From assembly GCA_026545225.1 (NCBI GenBank), contig CM048845.1, forward strand, positions 61,446,033 through 61,510,032: DNA of 64,000 nucleotides. The letters are read 5' to 3'. Positions 21,730-33,814 of this stretch are shown in pieces. The notes below the pieces were generated by a model, which made no database searches, was not told the DNA's origin, and saw only the letters and a list, made by a program, of their open reading frames with translations. The DNA comes from Cornus controversa (lineage: Eukaryota > Streptophyta > Magnoliopsida > Cornales > Cornaceae). The translations under genes were made by a program, and so were the position numbers. Each line of letters begins with the position of its first letter. Positions within the stretch are counted from its first letter, which is position 1.

Positions 21730-24700
21730 AAAAGTTCAGCAACCCCATGATGATGCCCTCGTCGTCACATTAACCATCGCCAATTTCACAATTAGGCGGG
21801 TGTTAATCGACAGCGGTAGCTCTGCAGATATCCTCTTTGTAGATGCATTTGATCAGATGAAGATTGGAAGAAGCAAACTCAAGACCACTCAGTCGCCACT
21901 TGTGGGCTTCTCTGGAGAGAAACTCCTCCCCTTGGGCACAATTGACCTCCCGGTTATAGCTAGTTCAAGTCCCAGACAAGTCACCAAGATGGTGACTTTC
22001 TTTGTGGTGGATTGCCCAACCACGTATAATGTCATCCTGGGAAGAGCCACGTTGAATGCTATGAGAGCTGTGACATCCACCTACCACCTCCTTGTCCGGT
22101 TCCCCACGGAGCATGGTGTCGGGGAACTGAGAGGAGATCAGATCACTGCCAGAGAATGTTATGCCACCTCCCTAAGGGAGAGGAAGATGACAGAAACCCT
22201 AAACATTGAGGGACAGGAGATGGAGGAAAAAGAAGAGGTCCGTTATGCAGAACCGATGGAAGAATTAATTGAGGTCAACTTAAATAAACAAGGCACGGGG
22301 AAAAAGGTGAGCTTGGGGTCATCACTCTCACTCACCTCCCGGGAGGAGATGGTGTGATTCCTCAGAGCGAACGAGGATGTGTTCGCATGGTCCCACGAGG
22401 ATATGCTAGGGATTGATCCAAACATTGCCATGCATCGACTAAATATCGACCCCATCGCCAAGCCAGTGAGACAAAAATGGAGAGTCTTTGCCCCAGAAAA
22501 AAACGTGGCAATTTCCGAGGAGGTGGAGAAGTTATTGAAGGCCAACTTTGTGCAAGAAACCAGTTACCCAGACTGGTTGTCAAATGTGGTACTGGTTAAA
22601 AAATCTAATGGAAAGTGGCGCATGTGTGTCGACTTTACCGACCTGAATAAAGCTTGTCCGAAAGACAGCTTCCCCCTCCCCCGGATTGACATGCTCGTAG
22701 AAGGGACGGCAGGGTACGAACGGCTCAGTTTTATGGATGCCTACTCAGGATATAATCAAATTCCGATGTGGCCATTAGATCAGGAAAGGACCTCCTTTAT
22801 AACAGAAAGGGGATTATACTGCTACACGGTAATGCCATTCAACTTAAAGAATGCCGGCGCAACATATCAAAGGTTAGTAAATAGAATGTTCAAGGAGCAA
22901 ATTGGCAGAAACATGGAGGTGTATGTCGATGATATGCTTGTCAAAAGTCAGGAGGCTGCCAACCATTTGGTTGATTTACAGGAAACCTTTGATGTCCTTC
23001 GAAAGTACAAGATGAAGCTTAATCCAAGTAAGTGTGCTTTTGGAGTATCTTCCGGGAAGTTCTTGGGCTATCTGGTCAGCAAGAGGGGAATAGAGGCCAA
23101 CCCTCAGAAGGTGCAAGCCATCCTGGATACGAGATCGCCCAGAACTATTAAAGAAGTCCAAAAGCTGACGGGTAAAGTGGCGGCGCTAAGCTGGTTGATT
23201 TCCCGTGCTACAGACAGGTGCCTCCCATTCTTTCAAGTCCTCAAGCGGGCCTTTGAGTGGACTCCAGAATGTGAGCAGGCCTTAAATGAGCTAAAACAAT
23301 ACCTCAGTTCACCCCCACTGCTGTCATGCGCGCGCGTAGGAGAGGAGTTGTACTTATACTTAGCTGTCTCTCCTGCAGCAGTCAGTTCCGCGCTGATGCG
23401 AGAAGAAGAAGGAGTGCAAAGGCCAGTTTATTATACCAGCAGGATTCTCCGGGGGCAGAAGAAAGGTATCCTTCCATAGAAAAGTTGGCATTTGCCTTGG
23501 TCACTACGGGTAGGAAACTCAGGCCATATTTCCAAGCGCATACCATTGTAGTGTTAACCGATCAACCCCTCCGGCAAGTCCTCTTCAAGCCCGAAACCTC
23601 GGGGCGACTGGTGAAATGGTCCATGGAGTTAGGAGAATTTGACATCCGATACAAGCCTAGGACAGCAGTCAAAGGCCAAGTGCTGGCAGATTTCATAGCA
23701 GAATTTACATACCCCCAGGAAGATGAACAGGTTCAGCAGGAAGAAGCAGAAAATACAGTCCACCAAAAAAGGGAGGACCTAATGGACCCTGGGTGCACAT
23801 GGCAATTGTTTGTCGATGGATCATCCAACACACAAGCCAGCGGAGCAGGGATACTAATCAGATCTCTAGCAGGGGAAACTTTCAAATACGCCCTGCAATT
23901 CGGATTTAAGGCAACAAACAATGAAGCTGAATATGAAGCCTTGATTGCGGGGTTAAAGTTGGCTGATATCCTCAAGGTTAGACAACTAAAAGCTCATACT
24001 GACTCCCAGTTAATTGCCCGGCAAGTTAGTTTGGAATATGAAGCAAAGGGAGCAAGGATGAAATCTTACTTGCAAAAAGTACAAGAGCTGGTTACCCGTT
24101 TCCAGAGGTTTTCAATCACGCGGATCCCCCGTAGTGAAAACTCCAATGCCGATGCTCTCGCTCGGTTGGCTACGGCACAAGAGGCCGCCCAAGGAGGGGT
24201 GCTTGTAGAGCGCATGGACCACCCGAGTATAATAGTAGCAACGTCGGGTGAAGTAAACCAAGTCACACGGGGCATGGAATGGGCGGACCCAATAGCCAAG
24301 TACATAAACAATGGTGAGCTACCGTCGGATAAAGCAGAAGCACACAGAACTAGGGTCAGGGCATCTAGGTACACCCTAATCGATGGAATCCTCTATAAAA
24401 GGGGAGTTTCCTTACCCTACCTACGATGCATGTCAGCAGAGGAAGCGCAGAGTGTTATGAAGGAAATACATGAAGAGGAGTGCAGAAACCATGCAGGAGG
24501 CAGATCCTTGGCTCACAAGGCCATTAGGTAGGGGTACTACTGGCCTTCTATGCAGCGGGACGCAATGAACTTTGTCAAGAGGTTCGAAAAGTGCCAACGC
24601 TTCGCCAACATCCCGAGGCAGCCTCCGGAAGAGCTGACACCAATAATGGCCCCGTGGCCTTTTGCCCAATGGGGAATGGATTTTGTTGGTCCTCTACCCA

Positions 24701-25519
24701 TGGGAAAGGGGCAGACAAAATTCGCAATTGTAGCAGTTGACTATTTCACTAAATGGGTAGAGGCCGAACCCCTAGCTACAATAGGGGAAAGGAACGTCAT
24801 CAGTTTCGTGTGGAAATTAATCATATGCAGGTTTGGTATCCCGAGGGTCATAATTATGGATAACGCAAAGCAGTTTGAGAGCCGACGATTCTAAGATTTT
24901 TGCACAGAGCATGGCATTAACCCACCGGTACTCTTCACCAGGCCATCCGCAGGCCAATGGGCAGGCTGAGGTAACCAATAGAACTATATTTAAAATGATT
25001 AAGAAACGCCTGGTTGACTCCAAAGGAGCATGGCCAGAGCTGCTGCCAAGCATTCTGTGGGCCTACAGGACCACTGCCAGAATCCCCACAGGAGAGACAC
25101 CCTACTTCTTAGCTTTCGAAAGCGAGGCGGTTCTGCCTGTCGAAATGAGGACGATGGCGAGCCATCGTGCCAAGCACTATGATCCAGTTCACAACGAGAG
25201 AGAACTAAGGGCCAGTGTCGATTTCATCAACGAGAATAGGGAGCAGGCGCAGGTACGAATGGCCGCATATCAATAGGCCATGTCCTGGTATTATAACACC
25301 AGGGTCAAGCATAGGAGTTTCCAGCCCAGTGATCTAGTCTTGCGAGAGGTCACTCAAGCCACCAAGCCTCACGGCACGGAAAAGCTGGCCCCTAACTGGG
25401 AGGGCCCGTACAAAGTGATTAAGACTCAAAGGCGAGGCACCTACTGGCTGGAAACGTTAGAAGGAAGGCAGCTGGCCCATCCTTGGAACGCCGAGCATTT
25501 AAGGAAGTTCTATCAGTAA
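21730..25519 (+). pseudogene. pol region of element A: protease, RT, RNase H, second RNase H, integrase (broken)
   Basis: Domains in order. Aspartic protease with active-site DSGSSAD (about 21808-21828). Reverse transcriptase with the catalytic YVDDM (about 22922-22936). RNase H connected to RT (about 23250-23720). A second, archaeal-type RNase H starting at FVDGSSNTQASGAG with NNEAEYEAL (about 23810-24190). Integrase with zinc-binding HHCC (about 24470-24610), core GMDFVGPLP and IMDNAKQFE, and a C-terminal GPYKVI stretch ending near 25519. Two RNase H domains mark the Tat lineage. The reading frame is broken at several places, so no whole polyprotein is encoded. Confidence 0.9.
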
Positions 25520-25754
25520 GGTTTTTTCCCTGACTTGATTTTTTGCCCCATCATCTTTTAGTTTTTAGATTGCATTGGTTTTAAGCAAGTATTATTGTAA
25601 AAATTGGCTGTATGCCAGACTTTAAGTATCATTTGAGAGGTTGGCGCTAATGCCCAAGACCTCGGGATATAATTCCTGTCCAGTTCGAGTTGGTCCCTTG
25701 TAATTTTTTATTATGAAATAAAACTGTTATTCCCTAGATACTGTTGCTGCAAAA

Positions 25755-26150
25755 TCCTACGGGGACAGAACCCTACGGGGGCACACCTCTACAGAGGGCC
25801 TTTAAAGGAAAAAGGCGGGATGAATGAATCCCGAGAAAGGATGAAACCCTACGGGGGCACACCTCTACGGAGGGCCTTTAAAGAAAAAAGGTGGGATGAA
25901 TGAATCCCGAGAAAGGATGAAACCTTACGAGGGCAGAACCCTACGGGAGCACACCTCTACGGAGGGCCTTTAAAGGAAAAAGGCGGGATGAATGAATCCC
26001 GAGAAAGGATGAAACCCTACGAGGGCAGAACCCTACGGGGGCACACCTCTACAGAGGGCCTTTAAAGGAAAAAGGCAGGATGAATGAATCCCGAGAAAGG
26101 ATGAAATCCTATGTGGGCAGAACCTTACGCGGGCACGCCTCTACGGAGGG
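25755..26150. repeat. Tandem array between pol and the antisense gene, element A
   Basis: About five copies of a unit containing GCACACCTCTACGGAGGGCC, TTTAAAGGAAAAAGGCGGGA and ATGAATGAATCCCGAGAAAG. Spacing is mostly about 92 bp, with one shorter step of about 76 bp. The homologous array in element B has a strict 90-bp period. Confidence 0.9.
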
Positions 26151-26318
26151 TCTCTTCAAATGAATCAAGAAATTCAAAGAGTGTGGAAGTAACCTTTACA
26201 CAATGACCCATGTTTAATAAAATACGTAATCCTTCATTAGGTAAACGATGAAAAAGGTACATGGAGCCTCTACACCGAGGAACATTACATGGATACCAAA
26301 AGAAAAAAAGACCCCAGC

Positions 26319-28266
26319 TCAAGGGTCGGGATCTCCAAGTTGCAGACCGGAGAAGTTCATGTCAGGCCATTGACCCTGCGCTACTTCACGAAAATACTCA
26401 AAACCATCAATGTATGACTGGTTGAGGGCCCTGTCAAAATCAGGCGACTCCTTGAAGTTCTCCACGGCTAGTTCTTTCTCCTCCCGTTCATGGCTGAGCT
26501 GGGAGTTGAGGGTGTTTATTTCCTCACTATGAGAAGCGCGAAGGGTCTCAAGTTGGGAGTTAAAGCCGGTGCGCTCATTGGCAAAGGAAGCGCGTTCCGT
26601 AGCAAAGGCTGCTTTTTGCTTCCCCAACTCCTCCTCTGCACATAGGAGACGGTTGGAGAGACCATGGGCAATCGTCAGGCCCTATCAAATACACAAGGGT
26701 AGCACACAGTTAAGAAGGAGAAATATCAGAGTCTCACCCAAACACGATAGATAGGTAAGGGGCATACCTGAGCCATATTGGCCAGTAAGTATCCGGTGGA
26801 GGAAACGGCATCAAGGGCGTCCACCTTTTCCAGATCACGAGGGAGAGCAAACTCCCCAGCCCTTTTTATGGCAAAGGATGTGTCACCCAGCAAAGAAACC
26901 AGTATGGCCGGCCGACAGGGTTAATAACCCGGTGTGGCTGGTGGCTAGGGAGAACGATACATGCAAGCTGTCTCCACCAAAAAGTTGAGTCGACGACACC
27001 CCAAAGGTGCCTGGGTCAGCCAGGCTACTACCCGTAAACAGAGGGGGATAAGGCATCACAAAGGGGTTGGCACTAGGAGCTGGAGTACTCATGGTGGCTG
27101 CGAGGGGAGAATTCCCAATAGAGGGAGGAGAGGATAAACCCCCACCTGTAGGTGCATCGATGCTCCTGAGAACGGGTTGGCGTCGTCTTTTCTGAGCAGG
27201 GGATGAGGACCCCGCAACACCCTTCCCTTTCGCCAACATGCGGATGTCTTGATCGGGCCTCCTCCGAGATCCTGCACGATGTGTACGATAAAGTTTATAT
27301 TTCTCAAATCCAGGAAGAGAAGGGAATGAGGGGTCAAAAAATATAAAGGTGTACTTCGCCTCTCCCCAAGCATGCGAGGGAGGTAACCTAGTGTACTCAA
27401 TCCAGCGTCGGAAGTCAAGGTCACCGCATCCCTCATCCCAAGATCATAAATAAGTTCTAACCTGTCTTCCTCCTCTTGACTTATCTCGGGCTCCACTCTG
27501 ACAGCTGGTTTATGAAAATACACCAATTTCTGTAAGCATACGTAAGAAAGAAAGAATGACTTAAAAAGAAAAGGTAGAAAAAGCTCACCACTCACGACCC
27601 CGTCGGTCCAAGTGCGGGGAATGCGGTGAGGAGAAAGCTCCCAATCACCCGAAACAAAAAAGAATCGTTCTTTCCAGTTCTTTATCCGTTGACCATTGTC
27701 GAGAATCACCAATCCTTTGGGAAGACTACCTGCACCGCGAGACCGGCCTTGAATATGACACCAGTCCTTGCTTTTTAAAATAGTATAACAAAAAGGAACT
27801 CGTTTATAGTTGGCTGAGGAGTGAGCTTGCTAGACCTCCAAAGGACCAAGGTGGCCATAATAATACGCCAAGAATTAGGCGTAAGCTGAGAAAGATAGAG
27901 GTTGATGTATCGGAGCAGTTCTTTCGCAAAGTATGGGATGGGGAAACGCAGGCCCGAAAGAAAGTGGCCTTCATAGAAACACGTTTCTCCTGGGCAGATG
28001 GAAAAGGCCCTCTCTGCCGGCAAATGAGCTCTGGCTACAACCCCGTCTGGAAAAGAGAATGAGGCAGCCAACTCTTCAACATCGGCATCCGTCATTGTAG
28101 AGCTGATATCTTGGCATTCGTTGTAGTCTGCCATTATAGAATGAAGAAAGTCAAATACTTGGACAAGGAGAGAACTGGGTGCAAAGAGCTCTGGGTCTGG
28201 CTTGTTGAAGTTATGATCAACAATGTATAGACAACGAGAAAGAGAAGGTAAAATAGTGCCGGGCAT
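26319..28266 (-). pseudogene. Antisense accessory gene of element A ('putative gypsy-type transposon' domain plus coiled coil)
   Basis: On the strand opposite to gag-pol, between the tandem array and 3' LTR. The N-terminal block has LPAERAFSICPGETCFYEGH, then a hydrophobic FPIPYFAKELLRYINL and PNSWRIIMATLVLW. I recognise this as the plant family annotated as putative gypsy-type transposon (PF04195-like). A Ser/Pro-rich linker and a C-terminal coiled coil (ERASFANERTGFNSQLETLR) follow, ending GLQLGDPDP. The blocks are separated by short gaps with GT/AG-like borders, as in element B. A TATA box lies about 80 bp upstream of the first Met. Function is unknown. This copy looks broken. Confidence 0.75.
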
Positions 28267-28346
28267 GAGCTAGAGAAACAAGTCGTAGGTAGAAAGAGAG
28301 CTGGTGATAAGATGTGGTGGAGTGAGGAGTAAATGAAGGCAGGAGT

Positions 28347-28356
28347 GCTTATATAG
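28347..28356 (-). promoter_or_regulatory. TATA box of the antisense gene, element A
   Basis: CCTATATAAG read on the minus strand, about 80-90 bp before the first Met of the antisense gene. The same motif at the same distance is kept in element B. Confidence 0.6.
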
Positions 28357-28484
28357 GCAATGGAAGCCAACCGTTGCAAACCCCCCAACGTCTCTCTCCC
28401 AACGGTCCTCAGGCACAAAAGGCACCTTTTTGTAATGTTCGCAAGCCAAACGGTCGCAAAGGGAGCTGGTACAGAGCGAATTCG

Positions 28485-28635
28485 CCGGGCGAAGACGGGC
28501 CCACCAGGCCGGGCATGGCTAGCCAGGCCTGGCCCGGCCGGGCGCGGCCGGGCCCACCCGGGCCACGCGCGGGAAAGAAAGAAAAAAGAAAAAAGAGAAA
28601 AAAAGAAAGAAAAAAGGAAAAGAAGAAAAAAATGT
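28485..28635. repeat. GC-rich block followed by a purine-rich tract, before the 3' LTR of element A
   Basis: A run of GGCC/CCGG-rich, self-complementary sequence (about 28490-28575) passes directly into an almost pure A/G tract (28570-28632). It lies upstream of the antisense TATA box and downstream of all sense coding DNA. Element B has the same arrangement at about 49340-49560. Confidence 0.8.
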
Positions 28636-28718
28636 TTATTTGTACGATAGAGAAGCCCAATCAGTAATCCAAAATGTTCATAAGGCCCAGCAGTTGACCC
28701 TCATGAACAGGGGGCATA

Positions 28719-29067
28719 TGATAGAGTGGTTGACTAGAAGGATGAAACGTGTAACGTAAAAGATGGGCCCAAGCTGATATGGACAGAAAATCTATTTTTA
28801 CCAGGACTTCTCTATCTCCAAGAGACAGTCTCTTACTATGACACGACCTCGTTTTCACTGCTATAAATACAGGGGCGATTCATATACCAGGTACGCGCAA
28901 AATACCCTCTGAGTTCCTCTACATCCTTTGAAACACCATTCCGATTTCTGACTTGATCGTCGGAGCGTAGTCGGCCGGCACTGCACCGGTGGCCTTTCGA
29001 TTACTCTTCTCTTGTCTTTTTCACAGGTTGGCGTTTGACCAGATCGGGACGGATTTTTGCATCATCA
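28719..29067 (+). repeat. 3' LTR of gypsy element A
   Basis: Starts TGATAGAGTGG directly after a polypurine tract (ACAGGGGGCATA) and ends GCATCATCA; followed by the ATTTC target duplication. Confidence 0.95.
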
Positions 29068-29072
29068 ATTTC

Positions 29073-29518
29073 TCTCTAGCCTTTTCACAGAAAAGGTGTT
29101 AAAGCTGTGGTTGTGTTGGAAGTCCCAATTGACGGTGAGAACAAATTTCTTCATACTTAGTCGTGCTTTTGTCAATGGAGAGAATCTGGTGCTTTGGTAT
29201 ATAATGGGAGGTTGAGAATTGTTCAAGACATGTAAGCTGTCACGGAAATTAAATAAGTTATATGTTTGTGCATTCGTTTTAACAAAGTTAGAATGACTCA
29301 GCAACTGTTACTTGTATTAATTTTATTTTATGATTTTAGAAATAGTTTATCAAGGAAAAAATAAATTAAAAACCGTTGCTATTGTTCTACTATAATAAAA
29401 TTTGAGTAATCTCTTGTTTTACTTTGTGATTCAAGGTTCCTTGTAGAATCAGACGTGTAGTAAATTCTAAATATATTTTTTTCCAAAAAATTCAAGTCAT
29501 TTGTATAAGGGAGCTGAT
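29073..29518. other. Intergenic DNA, no gene seen
   Basis: The right flank of element A. No coding potential recognised; continuous with 19325-19543 before the insertion. Confidence 0.55.
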
Positions 29519-30470
29519 ATTAGCGCCCTATTAATATTCTTAGGCACTCTACTTTCATCTTTTCTTAAAATCAATTTACAAAAAAATCCCCACACAGCAT
29601 GCACCATGTTTGATTCTTATTTCTTTAATATCATAATTGCCCTTCTAAACTAGGACTTAATTCCAATTCCTTTGTTTTGTCTCACAATTTCTCTCTATAC
29701 TCTTACAATTATAATTCCTTTTGAACCTTTCTTAGAAGTACAATTCATTCTCTCTCTCTCTTCGATTAATTCCTTTTTTACCTTTTATTATTGTTTTTAT
29801 CTTCCTCCGACATGAATACTCCAAGGCAATTAGAACATTTTCTCTCTCCAAGGCAACATGGTTGGGAACGTTAATATATTATGCATCATGTTCTCATCCT
29901 CTTTAAAATAAGAGCATAGTTCCATAAACATTGATGTTTTAGGTGACCTCAACTCAATTGCATGAGATGTCCACTATGATCGGTTCTTATACAAAGGTGA
30001 CTTTTATGGTTTTACTTTTCATCATGAAATTGATTACAACAGATTTGATATATTTTGAAGAATAAATTTTGATAGATTAATTTAGCAAGAAAAAAATAAT
30101 ATTTTTTTTCCGAAATTGAGATGATTTCATTCCACAAATGTTTTTTTTATATTAAGAAAAATAATATTTCAAAAGTAACTCAAAAAATATATTGAATAAA
30201 ATATAACAAAAAAAAAAAAAAAGGTAAGAAAAGTAAAAAAGGAATTAGAATTCCAAGAGAGAGAGAGAGAGAGAGAAAACCTAAATGAAAGAAAATTTTA
30301 GAAATGGAAAAAAAGAATTGAAATTGAATCCTAAATTAGAAGAGCAATTATGGTATTTAAAAAATAAGAATCAAACTTGGTATAGTGTAAGGACTGTTGT
30401 GTAATTTTATTCTTGAAAAATATAAGAGTGGAGTGCCTAAAGATATAAGTAGAGCGCAAATATCAGCTCC
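29519..30470. mobile_element. Non-autonomous TIR DNA transposon, Mutator-like suspected
   Basis: Terminal inverted repeats of about 160 bp with sizeable divergence. The left end starts GGGAGCTGATATTAGCGC. The right end, read in reverse, is GGAGCTGATATTTGCGC, and both continue with TTAGGCACTC-like and GTTTGATTCTTATTT motifs. No transposase. The flanks show only a partial 9-10-bp match, so the target duplication has decayed or the ends are off by a few bases. A second member of the family is at 48739-59810, split by gypsy element B. Confidence 0.75.
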
Positions 30471-30882
30471 TCCATGTATTAAAAATTCTATTAATCTGAG
30501 TAATCTTAATCCACCAATATTGATGAATTGTTTTACACAATTGCTATCCCATGAGTTAGGCAAGTATTTTTAGCATAAATTGATATAAGTTTGCATCTGA
30601 CAAATAGCTGTTAAATAAAATTTTACATAAGAGTAAAATCGATATAGATATAGAGTGGGTTCTTTTTATGACCCGAGCAATTTAGAATGGGCTTGTTTTG
30701 AATAGAAGTCTTCTCTTCTATTTTAGGCTTTATTTTGGGCCGGTCTATCTGGCCAGCCTAGGTTCTCTTTCTGGGCTGTGTCTCTTAGTCTATTCTCCAA
30801 TTATTTGGACCTTGTAAGCTTATACATATATACATAAAATTATACAAGAGTTCCTACAATATACATTGAATAATAATTTGAA

Positions 30883-31020
30883 GGCCGATTAGACTAGTCC
30901 AATTTTATTTTTATGTGAGTGGAGTGGTATGTCCCACCACATGATGTCAGGCTGATGTCATATGGTGGGACCAACCACTCCACTCACGTAAAATCATTCA
31001 CGACCTAATCTGATTCAGGC
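30883..31020. mobile_element. Foldback MITE-like element
   Basis: An almost complete palindrome: GTGAGTGGAGTGG with TCCCACCACATGATGTCA at 30915-30950 is matched in reverse by TGATGTCATATGGTGGGA and CCACTCCACTCAC (to 30987). A weaker outer match (GATTAGAC versus the reverse of CCTAATC) extends the arms to about 30883 and 31020. No clear target duplication was found. Confidence 0.65.
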
Positions 31021-31076
31021 TCTTTATCATTACACATCATATTTATCCGGGCCAATTTTTCTAACCCCTTCTCGAT

Positions 31077-31471
31077 CGTTTAATAATAAGTCATAAGGTA
31101 ATAATTATAAATGGAATAATAACTTGCTTTAGGATGAAATATTGATTAATGAGATGAAAGCAACACATACCTCTTTTTTTGGCATATGCCTAGTGAAGTC
31201 ACTCATAAAATAAAACTTATTTCTTTAGTTCATTTTCTTTGCACTATCTTTTTCAAATATGATAAATGATGAAACCTTCGTTTAATAATAAGTCAAAAGG
31301 TAATAATTATAAATGGAATAATAACTTGCTTTAGGATGAAATATTGATTAATGAGATGAAAGCAACAACATACCTCTTTTTTTGGCATATGCCTAGTGAA
31401 GTCACTCATAAAATAAAACTTATTTCTTTAGTTCATTTTCTTTGCACTATCTTTTTCAAATATGATAAATG
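31077..31471. repeat. 202-bp tandem duplication
   Basis: Two adjacent copies starting CGTTTAATAATAAGTCA (31077 and 31279), nearly identical across TTGGCATATGCCTAGTGAAG and ending near AAATATGATAAATG. The near identity points to a fairly recent duplication. Confidence 0.92.
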
Positions 31472-32100
31472 GTTCTCCCCTAGTTATCCAATTAAGTTTA
31501 GACATCAACACTCTCTTATTTCCTTTCTTTTCCCTTTAAAACTCACACTATCCTCTCTTTTAATTTCTTTCCCTATTAACTATACAAATGCACTCTAATG
31601 GACCAAATTGGTACATGACAAAAAAATACTTTTGAGTTTTTTTAGAATGGATGATAGTTAACATGATATCAAAGTTAAGATATCACAACTTGAAATTTTG
31701 CGGTTAACCAACTAATTATAATTGATATATGTGAGGGGACGTGTTAAAAAATATAAATTAATCAAGTTATCAATTAAGTTCCAAACATAAATCCTAAGAA
31801 GAAGGAGAAGCAAGATATGAAAATAGACCACTTCAATATATTGAAATAGTCATTGTTTTGGTTATTAACATGTTGATGTAAGGTTGGAAAAAATAAATGG
31901 GAAGTAGGTGATAATTGTTGAAGAATGGGTGGACTTGAGATTATAAAAAGCTAACCTATGAAAAATGACTTGATCTTGAGATTAAAAAAAAGCTAATTAT
32001 TGGATAACTTAGTAACCAACTTATTTATCCAAAATAAAATAAAATAAAATAAAATAATAAGCAACCAAAAAAACTTAATAACTAACTCGAGAACTGTATC

Positions 32101-32108
32101 TATAAATA
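32101..32108 (+). promoter_or_regulatory. TATA box of the germin-like gene
   Basis: TATAAATA about 100 bp before the ATG at 32202, a normal spacing for a plant promoter with a short leader. Confidence 0.6.
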
Positions 32109-32201
32109 GCCACCTCCCCCATGCTATATTTGTCACCCCTCATCCAAGCAATCCTACAAAGAATAGTCCAATTTACTTCAAACAAAGAGTGTGACATATA
32201 G

Positions 32202-33062
32202 ATGGCCAACCACTTCCTTGTAGCCACAGCTATCTTGGCTCTAGCATTCTCACTAGCACATGCCTTTGACCCCGGCCCTCTTCAGGACTTCTGTGCTGCT
32301 GGTATGATATATATTTATGTTTTTGCTCTCTCTTCCATGGTTTGCTTTCTCATTCATGCGCTGTTTTTCTCTGTGAAAATTAAAGTATAGTCCCACATTT
32401 GTTTTCATTTCTTTACGGTACATTTTCCCATTGCATGTTCTCAATTCTAATGACATTCTCATATAGCTATTTAGATAACGTCTACTATTACTTTGGCTGC
32501 AGTGTTCGTGAATGGGAAGTTCTGCAAGGACCCAATGCTTGTCAAAGTTGAAGATTTCTTTTTTCCGGGACTTAATAAACGTGGAAACACAAATAATAAA
32601 GTTGGATCAAATGTGACAATTGTAAATGTTGATGCACTACCAGGACTCAATACCTTAGGTGTATCCTTAGTTCGCATTGACTATGCAGTTAAAGGTCTCA
32701 ACCCACCCCACACGCACCCACGTGCAAGTGAAATCCTTGTAGTGATTGAGGGCACCCTCTATGTGGGCTTTGTCACCTCCAATATTAAAGGTCAAAAAAA
32801 TCGTCTATTCACCAAGGTACTAAATGCTGGAGATGTATTTGTGTTCCCATTTGGTCTCATTCACTTCCAACTCAATGTGGGGAATACTAATGTAGTGGCT
32901 TTTGCTGGCCTAAGCAGCCAAAACCCTGGGGTCAACACCATTGCAAACGCTGTCTTTGGGTCAGAACCACCCATTTCTGATGATGCTCTAACCAAGGCAT
33001 TCCAAGTGGGCATGAATGTTATTGACTATCTTCAATCACAGTCCTGGGTTGACAACAATTAA
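32202..33062 (+). CDS. Germin-like protein (cupin), two exons
   Basis: Predicted extracellular cupin of about 219 residues: exon 1 at 32202-32301, intron 32302-32502 (GT..AG), exon 2 at 32503-33062. A signal peptide ([21 protein letters not shown]) is followed by the mature start [10 protein letters not shown]. Germin box 1 is [11 protein letters not shown] and box 2 [16 protein letters not shown]; they give the metal ligands H-x-H, E and H. An N-glycosylation site NVT and two N-terminal cysteines are present. Germins form apoplastic hexamers that bind manganese; some have oxalate oxidase or superoxide dismutase activity, which cannot be told from sequence. The reading frame is intact and length is normal. 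The spacing between the two cysteines is several residues shorter than in typical family members, because the part just after the intron is missing or the splice differs. TATA box and downstream AATAAA-like signal (about 33119) are present. Confidence 0.93.
32302..32502 (+). other. Intron of the germin-like gene
   Basis: Begins GTATGATATA and ends TTTGGCTGCAG. It splits an Ala-Val junction so that DFCAA joins VFVNGKFC in frame. The position after DFC is the usual intron site in this family. Confidence 0.85.
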
Positions 33063-33208
33063 AAAAAATATGGGTGGGTTACCAATCAAATATAACGCAC
33101 AAAATGAATTGTATGCTAAAAATAAACAGATGTATCATCTGCTCAGAATCATAATCTATATAGCATAAATAAGTGGGTTGAATTGATGTCATTTTTGTTG
33201 CAAAGGCT

Positions 33209-33241
<33 letters not shown>

Positions 33242-33814
33242 GTAATTCTATTCACAGGAAGAAACGGTATAACATTACCATCAAATTAAAGCGGAACGAA
33301 CTGTTCTGTGAATTGGCTATGGATCCTCCAGCATTCAAATTATATATGAGTTGTAAGGAGAGGTTAGTATATTATGAACACTATTTTCAAGCTTTGTTTG
33401 TAATTCATCCACAGGAGTCCATTTCTGAAGCTAAAAACCTTGGTAGGTGACTGCTTCAACATTTCATGTCTCAGACCTCAACTACAACATTGTTCCATTG
33501 TTGTCAATCTATATTTACTACTGTCAAGCTTCAAATGGACCAATTAAGATACCTTCATATTTGGTATGAACAAGTCTGTCTCTTCATTTTGAAACTATTT
33601 AAACTTGTTGAGCTTGTAATATGAGGTTGCATCTCATTTCCACTTGTTAAACCTCATTTTCCAGGGCAGACTAATATGTATTTCATATTGCAGTTGTAAT
33701 TTCTTTTATGCTTTTGTACTGAACTCTTCTAGTAACAGCATGTATCTAATAATACAAAGAAATATAACTGAAGAAACTAGGGCATCATAAGCTTCATCAT
33801 AACTCCCCCTTATT
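33063..33814. other. 3' flank of the germin-like gene, no further gene
   Basis: Contains a (TC)n(TA)n microsatellite (about 33209-33241) and no supported coding region. Confidence 0.55.

Larger units (their letters stand above)
19544..29067 (+). mobile_element. Gypsy element A: full-length Tat-lineage retrotransposon, broken (fossil)
   Basis: A 9.5-kb element with 349-bp LTRs at both ends (19544-19892, 28719-29067), a perfect 5-bp target duplication ATTTC (19539-19543, 29068-29072), a primer-binding site, gag, pol, a tandem array, an antisense accessory gene and a polypurine tract. The LTRs differ at about 7 of 349 sites by eye (2%), suggesting insertion on the order of a million years ago, depending on the rate used. 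Pol has protease, reverse transcriptase, RNase H, a second archaeal-type RNase H, then integrase: the domain set of the Tat lineage. The coding region is broken at roughly half a dozen places. Element B at 48891-58576 is the same family. Confidence 0.95.

Noticed and set aside
32493-33062. Germin-like exon 2 as a separate intronless gene with a non-ATG start
   Set aside because: Exon 1 upstream supplies the signal peptide and joins in frame through a normal intron.
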